Origin: Gemmatales bacterium
Lineage (GTDB): Bacteria > Planctomycetota > Planctomycetia > Gemmatales > HRBIN36
Length of the DNA stretch: 45,516 nt
Direction: 5' to 3'
Assembly: GCA_025060195.1 (NCBI GenBank)
Contig: JANXCQ010000007.1
Span: forward strand, 98,647-144,162
Within the stretch, counting starts at the first letter, position 1. Each line of letters opens with the position of its first letter. Shown one piece after another: positions 28,311 through 37,952 of the stretch. A program made the position numbers and the translations under genes. The notes below the pieces were generated by a model. It was given only the letters and a program-made list of their open reading frames with translations, had not been told where the DNA came from and did no database searches.

Positions 28311-29129
28311 ATGTGGCTTATTTTGCCGTATCACGTGGACGTACCCATGAAGCGCATCCCATGGGCCAACTGGGCGCTCATGGGCGTAACCACCATCCTC
28401 AGCCTGGCAGGCTTAGGTTCTTACTGGGAATTAGGAGAGGACGCTTGGCTGTGGAAATGGTGTCTTCGGCGAGATGAGTTTGCTTTCTATCAGCTATTCA
28501 CGCATCAGTTCGTCCATGCCAATCTCTTGCACCTTATTGTGAATATGTTTTTCCTGTTCCTTTTTGGGAACGCGATCAACGCAAAACTTGGGCATGGACG
28601 CTTCCTGGTTGTTTATCTGAGTTTAGGGGCACTTTCTGGATTAGCTTGGTTAGCCAGTACTCAGGGCGAATTGTTACTCGGAGCGTCAGGGGCCATTTGC
28701 GGTATCGCGGGTATGTTTCTGATTCTTTATCCGCTCAACGAGGTAGCTGTTTTCTATCTATGGTTTTTCGTCGCTGCGGGGGACATGGGCATTTCCTACA
28801 TCAGCGCCATTTGGGTGCTGACTGCATTTTTCCTCACCGATCTCGCAGGCGCCTTTTTCTGGGCAGGCGAACCTATTGCCTATATCGCGCACGTCGCGGG
28901 TTATGTTTTCGGAGCGGGAATGGCATGGGCCATGCTCACGGGTCGCTGGATAGAGCCGGAAGAAGGGGAGGAAACGCTCTTACAAGTGCTCGGCATGAGC
29001 CCACCTGCGAGAGAACGGCGTAAGCGCAAAAAGAAGCGCTCCCTGATTAGAAAAGAACCTTCCTCCGAACCAGCTTCTAGCCCTTCCCCGCCTCCCGTAC
29101 AAAAACCTTGGTCCAGTTGGGGCGATTAG
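28311..29129 (+). CDS. Rhomboid family intramembrane serine protease
   Basis: A protein of 272 residues with six or more membrane helices. The catalytic dyad is Ser126 in LLLGASGAICGI and His194 in YIAHVAGYVFGAG. The oxyanion pair His74 and Asn78 sits in HANLLHLIVNMFF. Rhomboids cleave transmembrane segments of other proteins inside the membrane. The C-terminal tail of about 60 residues is basic, then Ser/Pro-rich (SSEPASSPSPPPVQ), and is probably cytoplasmic and disordered. The substrate is unknown and no partner lies nearby. A strand change and a 254-base gap separate it from the metallopeptidase that follows. Confidence 0.9.
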   Translation: MWLILPYHVDVPMKRIPWANWALMGVTTILSLAGLGSYWELGEDAWLWKWCLRRDEFAFYQLFTHQFVHANLLHLIVNMFFLFLFGNAINAKLGHGRFLVVYLSLGALSGLAWLASTQGELLLGASGAICGIAGMFLILYPLNEVAVFYLWFFVAAGDMGISYISAIWVLTAFFLTDLAGAFFWAGEPIAYIAHVAGYVFGAGMAWAMLTGRWIEPEEGEETLLQVLGMSPPARERRKRKKKRSLIRKEPSSEPASSPSPPPVQKPWSSWGD

Positions 29130-29383
29130 CGCCGTGGTTCAGGTACTTACGACCGCGACGCTTTTTGCGCCTTAGTCTTATCCCGTTGGGGCAAGTCCAC
29201 ATTGTTCCGTCCCCTAGTCGTCCCGCGAAACAAGCCAGTGCCTGATGGCTTCGTCGATCGGAAACTCTCAACCGTCATGTCGCAGGCCCGAGGGGCTTTA
29301 TTGCTCCTAGCTGAATTTTTTCCTATCGTGTACTCAAAACGAGGATCAGTCGCCAATCTCATGGTCTTAATCTGGGGCGTAAC

Positions 29384-31108
29384 ATGAGCCGCAGGACTTC
29401 GCTCTGGCTAGGGAGCCTACTGATTATGGCAGCACTGACAAACGGTGGCCACATGGTTGGTCAAGCCGACGCCAACCACACGGAAGAACGGGCCCGGGCC
29501 TTCATCAAATACTATGAAGAGCAAGTTCGGCCCTTGGAAATTGCCGTCAACCTCGCCTGGTGGAAAGCCAATATCTCAGGCAAAGACCAAGACTTCAAAG
29601 CCAAGGAAGAAGCGCAGAACAAGCTCGACGCTGCCTTAAGTAATCGTGAGCGCTTTGCCGAACTGAAAGCGCTCCACGGCCAGGTCAAAGATCGGTTACT
29701 TGCGCGCCAGATCCATCTGCTCTACCTCGCCCACCTGGAGAAGCAGGTGGATCCCGAGCTACTTAAGCAAATCGTCAGCAAAGCCAACGCCGTCGAAAAA
29801 GCCTTCAACGTGTATCGCGCGAAAGTCGGCGACCGCGAAATGACCGACAGCGAAGTACGCCGCGTTCTCAAACAATCCACCGACAGCGTATATCGCAAAG
29901 CCGTTTGGGAAGCCAGCAAAGCGGTCGGTAGCGTGGTCGAAAAAGACCTCAAAGAACTGGTACGCCTACGCAACCAGGCAGCCCGTCAATTAGGTTTTCC
30001 CGATTACCACGCCTTACAGCTTTACATCAACGAACAGAGTCAGGACGAGGTGCTCCGCTTATTCGACGAATTAGATAAGTTAACCCGGGAACCGTTCCAT
30101 CAACTGAAGCAACGCATAGACAAAGTCCTCGCCAAACAATACGGCATCGCCCCTGCCGACCTGCGTCCCTGGCATTACAAGGACCCATTCTTCCAAGAAG
30201 CCGTAGCCGATTACACCGCTGACCCTGACAATCCCAAACCTGCCGCTGATCTGGATGCAGTATACGCCAAAGCCGACATCGTGCGCATCTGCAAAGAGTA
30301 TTATGCCAGTTTCGGACTCCCTGTGGACGATATCCTGGCACGCAGCGACTTGTTCGAAAAACCGGGCAAAAGCCCTCACGCCTTTTGCATTGATATCGAC
30401 CGCGAAGGCGACGTCCGCGTGCTGGCCAACATCGTGCCTAACGAATACTGGATGAACACCATGCTGCATGAGCTGGGCCACGCTGTTTACAGTAAATACA
30501 TCCCGCGAACGTTACCATATGTGCTACGCGCCGAATCCCACATCCTAACCACGGAAGGCATCGCGATGATGATGGAGCGGGCCAGCAAACAATCAGCGTG
30601 GGCCCAGGCCATGGGTTTGCACGTTCCCGACCCAAAGGCCTTTGACGAAACAGGCCAACGGATGCTCCAGGCCCAACTGCTAATCTTTTCCCGCTGGTGC
30701 CAGGTCATGCTTCGCTTCGAGAAGGAAATGTATGCCAATCCCGAGCAAGACCTTAACAAACTGTGGTGGGACTTGGTCGAAAAGTACCAACAAGTACGCC
30801 GTCCCGAAGGCCGAAATGCCCCGGATTACGCAAGCAAAATCCACATCGTCAGCGCTCCATGTTACTACCACAACTACATGTTGGGAGAGATGTTCGCATG
30901 TCAGTTACACCACACGATAGCCCGTAACGTGCTCAAAACTACGCCCGACAAAGCCCTCTACGTCAACCGCAAAGAAGTAGGCGAGTTCCTAAAAGAAAAG
31001 GTCTTCCGCCCGGGCCGCAGCATACCTTGGCAAGAGCTGACACGGCTAGCCACGGGCGAAGACCTCAGCCCGAAAGCTTTCGCCCACGACTTCGGCGCCA
31101 GGTACTAG
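29384..31108 (+). CDS. M2-type (ACE-like) zinc metallopeptidase, secreted
   Basis: A protein of 574 residues with a signal peptide (RRTSLWLGSLLIMAALTNGG), so it acts outside the cytoplasm. The helical body has the M2/M3 gluzincin organisation: HELGH at 362-366 gives two zinc histidines and the catalytic Glu, and Glu391 in HILTTEGIAMMME is the expected third ligand. Start-side helices (ARAFIKYYEEQVRPLEIAVN, WEASKAVG) resemble peptidyl-dipeptidase A. It probably trims short peptides from the C-terminal end two residues at a time. M3 family (oligopeptidase) is the alternative. It has no clear ribosome site, and a doubtful 61-codon TTG frame upstream overlaps its ATG by four bases. Confidence 0.82.
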   Translation: MSRRTSLWLGSLLIMAALTNGGHMVGQADANHTEERARAFIKYYEEQVRPLEIAVNLAWWKANISGKDQDFKAKEEAQNKLDAALSNRERFAELKALHGQVKDRLLARQIHLLYLAHLEKQVDPELLKQIVSKANAVEKAFNVYRAKVGDREMTDSEVRRVLKQSTDSVYRKAVWEASKAVGSVVEKDLKELVRLRNQAARQLGFPDYHALQLYINEQSQDEVLRLFDELDKLTREPFHQLKQRIDKVLAKQYGIAPADLRPWHYKDPFFQEAVADYTADPDNPKPAADLDAVYAKADIVRICKEYYASFGLPVDDILARSDLFEKPGKSPHAFCIDIDREGDVRVLANIVPNEYWMNTMLHELGHAVYSKYIPRTLPYVLRAESHILTTEGIAMMMERASKQSAWAQAMGLHVPDPKAFDETGQRMLQAQLLIFSRWCQVMLRFEKEMYANPEQDLNKLWWDLVEKYQQVRRPEGRNAPDYASKIHIVSAPCYYHNYMLGEMFACQLHHTIARNVLKTTPDKALYVNRKEVGEFLKEKVFRPGRSIPWQELTRLATGEDLSPKAFAHDFGARY

Positions 31109-31770
31109 CCAAGTTCGCTTGATCGCATTCCGCCCAACATCTACCGACCCAACGAAGGCAACTCTAGCGGGATTGATAGTTACCTCCAGAGCCACGGCTT
31201 TAGCGACGGATCACGTTTTCGCTTGGGTAATTTTATATCGGAAAAGTGTGAAATAGTCATCGGGTAATGTCGGAAATGCCTCGGCGCCCAGCATAGCGTT
31301 TTATTAGCGCTTTAGCCGTTGGAAAAAGTAAGGCATCAAAGCAGCAGTTTGTGACTAGCCCCCTAACGGTAAGCTTGCCCATAACATAGCTCTGGTCGTT
31401 CATAACCAACTTCCTCGTTGCCACTCACGCCTTCACTGCGGCAACTGCGGCAAAGTAAGGAGCAGGCGGTCTGGGATCTCAAGCGCGTTCAGCATCAGTC
31501 CACCAACCACACTCTGCTCACAAGAACAAACGAAGCCACCAAATGACATGTCGCACTGACACGAGCACAGCAGCTGGCACGCTCCGCCAGACGCAGTGTC
31601 CGATACCCGTAATTACTGAGGCCACGAAGATCGACAAAGCTTAAGGCAGGGAGCTAGGCCCTACGCACCTCGGGCAAAGTTCGAGCCAAGTCGTGAATCC
31701 CGCCGCGCGAAACCAGACCAGCCGCCAGCGGCACAACCATGGTCGCAGCCGTGACGTCCTCCTGTCCAAT

Positions 31771-31982
31771 GACTGGTCAGCCACTGAAACAATCTGGAGC
31801 CTTGGGAAGCACTAGCGTGTCCCACCAAATGCCAACCTCCTGATCGCGGTATTGCTCACCTCCAATGATCAGAACAATGGGGCCCGGCAGTTTAGCGTTT
31901 TTCCCTTAAATGAACTTCTAACAAGGCAACCCTTGTGGCACGTAGGCCAGGTGAGCTGTCGTCGAACCCGCACGATCGCTGT
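31771..31982 (-). pseudogene. Decayed uroporphyrinogen-III methyltransferase/HemD-like remnant
   Basis: On the minus strand TAIVR is followed 33 codon lengths later by KLPGPIVLIIGGEQYRDQ and then WWDTLVLP, which resembles the CobA end (VR, then a hydrophobic strand with Gly-Glu, then RDQ and W-D). The spacing is as in the family. Next, in another frame, IVSVADQS resembles the start of a fused HemD domain. Stops and frame changes interrupt it. Recognition is by eye and only moderately secure. Confidence 0.4.
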
Positions 31983-32864
31983 TCTGCGTTACAACCTAGT
32001 TAACCCCATCACACCTCAGGCCTGAGCTTATCGGGAAAGACAACTTCACACGTCGATCCACCAGACCTGCCAAACTGGGAGTGTCCCGATACTCCACTCG
32101 ACATCGAGCCGAAGCTACCCCATGGAGTCACGGCGGGCATTTGTCTCGATCAATACATAGGACTTTGCGCTGTCCAGCCTCATGCTATGCGCCCGGATTT
32201 CCCGCAGTGCCCGTGCTCACACGTTTGGGCTACGGAATTACCTGATTCGCTAGGCTAACTTTACTATAGAGAGGCTTCAGAAGCGTCATCCATACTTCCG
32301 AATTATCGCTAATGTAATCCAATTCTCTGACTAGCGCTATGGTACTAATTTCACCAGATATCCTAGGCATGGCTTATGCATAACATACCTAAGCCTGAAT
32401 AACATCACGTTGTGCACCCTTATTAGTAGCTTTTCCGAATCCCCAGGTGGCAGTCTTGCATTTAGTTTATCAGGCCATGCTGCACGTCTTGCGCAACAGC
32501 GACCATATTATCTTGCAATTGTGGTAAGAAAGAAAATCGCGGGTCATTGCCCAGAAACTTACAGTGAAGGCGCATGCTTATCATTGCTGCTCTTCACAGA
32601 CGCATCGGCACCGCACATGTAGTCCCCCTCGACAAAGTTAAAAGGACAATTAGGGTAGGCCCGAAATCTTGACGCAACCTAGAATCTTGCCGCAAAACTA
32701 GCCTAATTGCGTGGCGGTGCCGCTAAGATGCTCTTAGCAAACGGGCACTCAGCCTTGAGAATGTTACGCCGAAAATCGAATATAGGTTAAGCAGCATCTA
32801 AGCCAGGGCAAATCGAACATGACGGGCGTGAGGTTTTATTCTCGCGCACGGTTACCTCCCTGAA

Positions 32865-33032
32865 ATGTGTCCTCATGTGGAAGACGCAACCTTCGCCCTA
32901 CGGTATATAGAGGGTTGCGTATATTATGAAATCACGGAAGTCCGAATGTTTATCTACAAAGGGAAATTGCGCTACCTCAATGCTGATGTCCTCAATGACG
33001 AGTGGCCCGAAGCGAGCGAGCATAAAATCTAG
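32865..33032 (+). CDS. 55-codon open frame of unknown origin
   Basis: From an ATG without a good ribosome site, the frame reads MCPHVEDATFALRYIEGC and YKGKLRYLNADVLNDEWPEA to a TAG. Its residue mix is protein-like (no long low-complexity stretch, alternating charged and hydrophobic positions), unlike surrounding sequence. It may be a small gene or the end of a decayed one. I do not recognise the family. Confidence 0.25.
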   Translation: MCPHVEDATFALRYIEGCVYYEITEVRMFIYKGKLRYLNADVLNDEWPEASEHKI

Positions 33033-33682
33033 GTTATCGGGAGCCAACAAAAGTAATTAGGGGAAAATTACTGACAGCTGAATCGGAGACCTTGGATAAG
33101 GCACCGCAAAGCATGGCCAATTTCGCCAGGGAGCGGGGCGAATTCCCACCTTGTGACTGCTGATTCAGAATAGCACTCATGCAAAATTCCGCTCATCGAA
33201 GCAGTGAGCTCATTCACCGCTGGAAAAATTAGTTCTAATATGCTCGTTTTTTCTTCATGAAACAGTTGTTGTCAGCCGCTTGCTCAAAACTGAGTGGTGA
33301 ATCATCCCGCAGTAAATAAGTTGGAACATCAGATGCTCTCATATCAGATCGCGTCAACGAGATTGCCTATAGAGAATTTTTGATTACAGCAGATGATAAT
33401 GGCCGCTAGTTATGATTGGCTATGCTTTGGCCGGTCTAAACATGGCGCGGCGTTCAGAATTATTTGTCTGGCTTTTACCATCGAATTAAGGCGATGAATG
33501 TCCGAGCTTTAAGCTATACGAGTGATGCTGGGGGTAAAGGGTCTATTTTAATACAATTGGTTCGCTACTCGCAATAAGATGATAATTAGAAAATCTCATT
33601 GGCCGGGAGATGGTTTTTTTCCTCTGCAGATGCTAATACATATATTTTTTTGACTGATGGGATACTTGTCGTGTTATGGTAA

Positions 33683-34317
33683 TCAGCAAGTATGATGATA
33701 TTGGTTATGCGGGATTGTGATGTTTAGCGTAGTAAACGTATCATAATGCCCAGCTATCCATGCGATATGCAGAGCGATAAAGCCTTCAAGATGTAATCGC
33801 GTTGAGAAACATTGACCGTTGAGCATGGAGTCTCGGGACAACTTTGGCATCGTTCTCAATCTGGAGTTGGTCGCAACTAAGCTACCACTTAGTCTTGATG
33901 GTCTGAGCGACATGTGTGGCTAGGCAGGCTCGTGCTGCTTGGGCCGATGAGCAAGCTGTGACTCGTGGCTCACGAGAGTATAAATGACTTGGAAAAGGTG
34001 GGCGGGTTGCCAAGTGAAGCGGTGTAATTCTCTTATTAAGGCTAGCAGGACACCTAAGTACCCTCTCCGCTTGACCAAAGCGGCCTAGTGAGTAATGACG
34101 CATTGTGAGAGGAGTTGGCCTATTGCGGCGAAGTGTAATGCCGTGACCTTGATCTCCTCAGACGGAGCCGAGTGAAGTTGTTTAGGGTGAACTCCCTTCG
34201 TCCTACAGCGATGATTTGATTCCGGGAGAGGCCGAACAAATTGAGGTCTTGCATGGCTGCTAACTGCTCCAGTCCTGCATTAGCAATAATGTTGAGTTCC
34301 GGGTCGAGACCAAAAGG
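33683..34317 (-). pseudogene. Decayed leucine-rich-repeat protein gene
   Basis: From 34317 to the stop at 34120 the minus strand reads NAGLEQLAAMQDLNLFGLSR and then QIIAVGRREF, NNFTRLRL. This is the planctomycete LRR pattern (AGL-x-x-LA-x-L-x-x-L-x-x-L-x-L). A further piece near 33.8 kb (LSRDSMLNGQ, LEGFIAL) is similar in spirit. Frame breaks and stops separate the pieces, and part of the consensus (T-x-ITD) is lost. A remnant of a once longer LRR protein is the best explanation. Confidence 0.5.
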
Positions 34318-34611
34318 TGCGCTAGGAATAAGTTACCAAGTTAAGAGCCCCATCAGGTGAGTCTCACATGCTAAAGGCTGGCACCTCGTCGGTTATATCC
34401 GCGCGTTTGGCGGCGTGGAAGTGGATAGGTCCGGAATAGCTAAACCTACTCATTCAACGGACTTTATCGCCAGTAATCAGCCAGCGCGAAGGACATGTTC
34501 GGGAAAAAGTGACATCTGTTTGTTAGGCTAAGCCGCTAACCTTTTGTACAGATCTGCTTGGTTGACGTGAAGCCACGTAAAAGGCAAGGAAGGAAGCGAG
34601 TTAGTTCGTGT

Positions 34612-34645
34612 TTTATGAGAGTACTTCTCTCGTAATTCTCATAAA
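34612..34645. repeat. 9-base inverted repeat with a 16-base spacer
   Basis: tttatgaga (34612-34620) and tctcataaa (34637-34645) are perfectly complementary; an overlapping shorter hairpin gagag-tactt-ctctc lies at 34616-34630, so two structures compete. A 5-base hairpin (acgtg/cacgt, 34565-34578) lies just upstream. A structured RNA is possible but nothing else supports it. Confidence 0.35.
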
Positions 34646-35018
34646 TGCGGCCCGGGAGACGGGTGTCCTGCAGCCCGATCCAGAGCGCCCAGACTTACAG
34701 GTACTTCGATTAGGATACTTCTAAACTGCATGTCTGCAGAATTTTATGTCATAATAATATTCCTCGATGGAGTTGGGCGAATAATATAGCAAGTACATCT
34801 ACCTTGATCCTATGAGCATCGCTAACATCATAAACAAGGTGCTACCGTTGCTCGGGCATGAAATGGATGTCTTGCTTTGCATGGATTTTAGCCGCCACGA
34901 TGTGTTGCGCTCAGAGGTGTCTGGAGAGCAAGAGCTTACGGTGGTAATGCGTTCATCGGAACTTAGTCGGATGCGTTGAATGTCTTAAATGACTATTGGG
35001 GTCTATCGATCCTGGCTT

Positions 35019-35033
35019 GGTCTTGACAAGACC
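35019..35033. promoter_or_regulatory. 15-base palindrome upstream of uvrC
   Basis: ggtcttg-a-caagacc is a perfect 7+1+7 inverted repeat about 200 bases before the uvrC start, at the right end of the decayed region. It is operator-like; the regulator is unknown and chance is possible. Confidence 0.3.
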
Positions 35034-35237
35034 GAGACATACGATTGAATCGTAAACTTAGTGTTTGTTGGCGATGACGGACGATGGAATCTTTAGACGG
35101 CCGAACTCTCCTGCGCTTCGGCCGGCGCGACTGGCCCGGAGGGATTAAGCACCGGCAATGTGATTGTATCATCGTCTCGATGCGAGTATTTACGTGCGGC
35201 GCCGGGACGTTGTTTCTGACGATAAAATATCAGCGCT

Positions 35238-36659
35238 ATGAGTGGCGAGGAAAAGGAGCGGCAGTCTGTTGCGGGACAAAGCGGTCAGTGGGAGGAGAGT
35301 GCTGCGCCGCAAGGCTCGAGCGGTGAGTCGGAGCCAGAGGCGGTGGCACATCCGTTGTTGGCAAAAGTTCGACAGTTACCACTGCGGCCTGGCGTGTATT
35401 TAATGAAGGATGCTTTGGGGCGGGTGATCTACGTTGGTAAAGCGAAGCAGTTGCGGCACCGCGTGGCTCACTACTTTACGCGCCAAGCGGCGGAGGATCG
35501 CCGCACGGCCGATTTAGTTCGCGAAATCGCCGACTTTGATTACCTAGAGGCGGATAGCGAGGTGGACGCGTTACTGATGGAAGCGCGGCTCATTAAGGAT
35601 ATTCAGCCGAAGTTCAATATCGAACTTAAGGATGATAAGAGTTTTCCTTATTTACAAATTCGCATTCGGGAGCCGTATCCACGTGTCGAGTTCACTCGTT
35701 CACCGCGACAGCGGGGTGTCAAACTATATGGGCCGTTTACCAGTGCGCGAGGACTGCGGGCGGCGATTCAGGTGCTGCAACGTATCTTTAGGTTTCGCAC
35801 TTGCTCGTTGGACATTGATCCGAAGGAGTCGAACTGGCGCTGGTATCGGCCGTGTATTTTGCACAGTATCGGCCAATGTACGGCGCCGTGTAACCTACGG
35901 GTTAGCCCGGAGGATTACCGCGAGCAGATTCGCCAACTGCGGATGGTGCTGGAGGGTAAGAAAGATAAATTGATTCGCGAGCTGGAAACGCAGATGCGTC
36001 AGGCCGCTGCTCAGTTGCAGTATGAAAAAGCGGCCCGGATACGTGACGATATTCGGGCGTTGCAGGCATTAAGTTTGCGGGGCGAGTTGGATAAGCATGT
36101 GCAGCCCGAGGTTTTCGTGATGAACCCGAAGCGTGGCGTGTTGGGGCTGCAGAAGGTGTTGCATTTATCGAAGCCGCCTCGCGTCATTGAGGGGTTTGAT
36201 ATTGCGCACTTGCATGGCAGCGACGCGGTGGGATCACTGGTGACGTTCATTGACGGTCTGCCGTTTAAGCCCGGTTATCGCCGATTCCGCATCCGTAGTG
36301 TTCAGGGTGTGGATGATTTCGCAGCGCTGCGCGAGGTGGTGACTCGACGGTATCGGCGGTTGCTGGCCGATCCGGAGGGCGTGTTTCCCGACGTGGTGCT
36401 TATAGACGGAGGCAAGGGTCAGCTTCATGCAGCGCGCGATGCGTTTACGGCCTTGGGGGTCGAGCCGCCTGTTCTGCTGGCCTTGGCGAAACGCGAGGAG
36501 CTGATTTACCGACTGGATTTCGAGGAGCCGCTGCGACTGACGCGAACGGCGGCGGCGTTGCGGTTGTTGCAATACGTGCGTGACGAGGCGCACCGTTTCG
36601 CTCAACATTATCACCACCTCCTTCGCCACAAGCATTTAGAGGAGGACTGGAGCGAGTGA
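35238..36659 (+). CDS. uvrC: Excinuclease UvrC, lacking the C-terminal helix-hairpin-helix domain
   Basis: A protein of 473 residues. It starts with a charged extension of about 40 residues, then the GIY-YIG nuclease (PLRPGVYLMKDALGRVIYVG), the UVR motif region (LQYEKAARIRDDIRAL) and the RNase-H-like nuclease (GFDIAHLHGSDAVGSLVTFI; PDVVLIDGGKGQLHAARDAF). UvrC cuts damaged DNA on both sides of the lesion with UvrA and UvrB. It ends shortly after VRDEAHRFAQHYHHLL, whereas usual UvrC proteins have about 600 residues with a tandem HhH domain needed for the 5' cut and DNA binding. The stop is clean. The true start may be an internal GTG just before AHPLLAKV. Confidence 0.9.
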   Translation: MSGEEKERQSVAGQSGQWEESAAPQGSSGESEPEAVAHPLLAKVRQLPLRPGVYLMKDALGRVIYVGKAKQLRHRVAHYFTRQAAEDRRTADLVREIADFDYLEADSEVDALLMEARLIKDIQPKFNIELKDDKSFPYLQIRIREPYPRVEFTRSPRQRGVKLYGPFTSARGLRAAIQVLQRIFRFRTCSLDIDPKESNWRWYRPCILHSIGQCTAPCNLRVSPEDYREQIRQLRMVLEGKKDKLIRELETQMRQAAAQLQYEKAARIRDDIRALQALSLRGELDKHVQPEVFVMNPKRGVLGLQKVLHLSKPPRVIEGFDIAHLHGSDAVGSLVTFIDGLPFKPGYRRFRIRSVQGVDDFAALREVVTRRYRRLLADPEGVFPDVVLIDGGKGQLHAARDAFTALGVEPPVLLALAKREELIYRLDFEEPLRLTRTAAALRLLQYVRDEAHRFAQHYHHLLRHKHLEEDWSE

Positions 36660-36660
36660 C

Positions 36661-37764
36661 TCATTTGCCCTCAACGAGGCAAGCTTGGCGTTGGCACGCT
36701 TCACGGAGTTGGGCTGTCCAGGCGGCGAGGTGATCCATGATACGGCGATGCGGGCGAGGTGGATGGTTGGCCAGCGCGTAGGCGGTCAGGATGGGTAAGG
36801 CCACCGTACTGTCGAGGTAACAAATCACGCTATTGGGCAGTTGCTGGGGATCGACTTTGCCCCAGGTCATCGCTTCGGACGGTGTTGCCCCGGACAGACC
36901 TCCTGTGTCAGGACGGGCGTCGGTAATTTGCAGGAAATAATCGTGGCCGCTTTCCTCTAGACCGAGCACTTCCTGGATATGCGGCTCGGTTTGCAACAGG
37001 AAATTCTTGGGTGAACCGCCTCCGAGAATGAAGACAGCGCTGTGTCCGTGGCGTTTCGCTTGCCAGACGATGGCGGCCGTCTGATTCACGTCGCGTAACG
37101 GATCAAGAAACAGTCGGCTACCAGTTAACTGTAACGCAGCCAGGTTCATACCAATCGAGCTATCTCCTGGCGACGAGGTGAAGATGGGTACGCCCGCTCG
37201 GTACGCTGCAGCTACGAAGCTACTGCCGCGCCGACCATTGCGCAATTCCAGTTCATTTAAATATCGGCCTACCTCGTGATGAAACTCGGCAGAGCTGAAG
37301 GTGCGTTGGAATGGTTCGGAGCTGCATAAGGTGCGATAGAAGCGGTCGGTCTCCACGAGGTTGTTATAGTCGAAAACGATGTCGTAAATGCGAATCACAT
37401 GATGTTGGCGAAGCTGGTAATCATCCAGACCGGGGCGCGACTGATGCAGTTCCATACCCAGGGCAAAGTGCGTGTCGTGATAGATGTTGGCGCCCGTGGA
37501 AACAATCCAGTCTACAAATCCTGCTTCGATCAACGGTACGAGGCAGGATATACCCAAACCTGCTGGGGTTAACGCCCCGCTTAGCGATAGGCCCACTATG
37601 GTGTCGGGCGCCAACATCTTTTCAACAAACAGCTGACACGCTTCCCGCAAACGCCCTGCGTTGTAGGAAAGGAAAATTTCCTGCACCAGTTCGCTAATGG
37701 TGGTTCTCGCGGTAATCGCAGGCGGCGCGATTCGTTTGTGACTGATCTGGTGGAGGTAGTCCAT
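36661..37764 (-). CDS. Deoxyhypusine synthase family protein
   Basis: A protein of 367 residues counted from [21 protein letters not shown] lies eight bases upstream of this ATG, and the upstream in-frame 48 codons (GTG at 37908) are unlike the family. Family features: [42 protein letters not shown] (NAD-binding Gly-rich), [14 protein letters not shown] with the catalytic Lys303, and a conserved closing strand. In archaea and eukaryotes the enzyme modifies eIF5A using spermidine; bacteria lack this target, and bacterial relatives make homospermidine or related polyamines. The role here is therefore likely polyamine synthesis, by inference. Its stop lies one base from the stop of convergent uvrC. 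Confidence 0.85.
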   Translation of the reverse strand: MDYLHQISHKRIAPPAITARTTISELVQEIFLSYNAGRLREACQLFVEKMLAPDTIVGLSLSGALTPAGLGISCLVPLIEAGFVDWIVSTGANIYHDTHFALGMELHQSRPGLDDYQLRQHHVIRIYDIVFDYNNLVETDRFYRTLCSSEPFQRTFSSAEFHHEVGRYLNELELRNGRRGSSFVAAAYRAGVPIFTSSPGDSSIGMNLAALQLTGSRLFLDPLRDVNQTAAIVWQAKRHGHSAVFILGGGSPKNFLLQTEPHIQEVLGLEESGHDYFLQITDARPDTGGLSGATPSEAMTWGKVDPQQLPNSVICYLDSTVALPILTAYALANHPPRPHRRIMDHLAAWTAQLREACQRQACLVEGK

Positions 37765-37952
37765 GGCCCCGACTCCAGTCTTAGGACGGAAGGTGCCGAT
37801 TATTCCAATAGTAAGCGATGCATCGCTGCAGCGGGTCGAGTGGTTGGGCACCCTTGTCTGGCGTCCTAAGCTTGCCGAGTAATCTTCACACGGAGATTTA
37901 CGGAACACCCTGATTCGGGCTCGGCATCTCGCGGAAAGAAGCGATCGTCATT

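Larger units (their letters stand above)
31109..35237. other. 4.1-kb region without an intact gene
   Basis: No frame of more than about 80 codons is convincing on either strand, the sequence is more AT-rich and stop-rich than the neighbours, and gene-like pieces change frame or hit stops. Remnants described separately: a methyltransferase-like piece (31.77-31.98 kb), a 55-codon frame (32.9 kb), LRR-like pieces (33.7-34.3 kb) and several short hairpins. A small frame at 32410-32622 is unrecognised. I see no rRNA, tRNA, intact IS or CRISPR array. Confidence 0.6.

Noticed and set aside
29202..29387. A 61-codon TTG frame whose stop overlaps the metallopeptidase ATG by four bases
   Set aside because: No ribosome site, rare start codon and no protein-like motif; the overlap alone is not sufficient.
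12080..32365. Shared 13-base string (atggcttatgcat) in the two gene-poor stretches
   Set aside because: A match of this length is expected by chance in a window of 45 kb.
33591..33620. Intrinsic terminator (atctc/gagat followed by a T-run)
   Set aside because: The stem has only five base pairs with a nine-base loop and no gene lies upstream.
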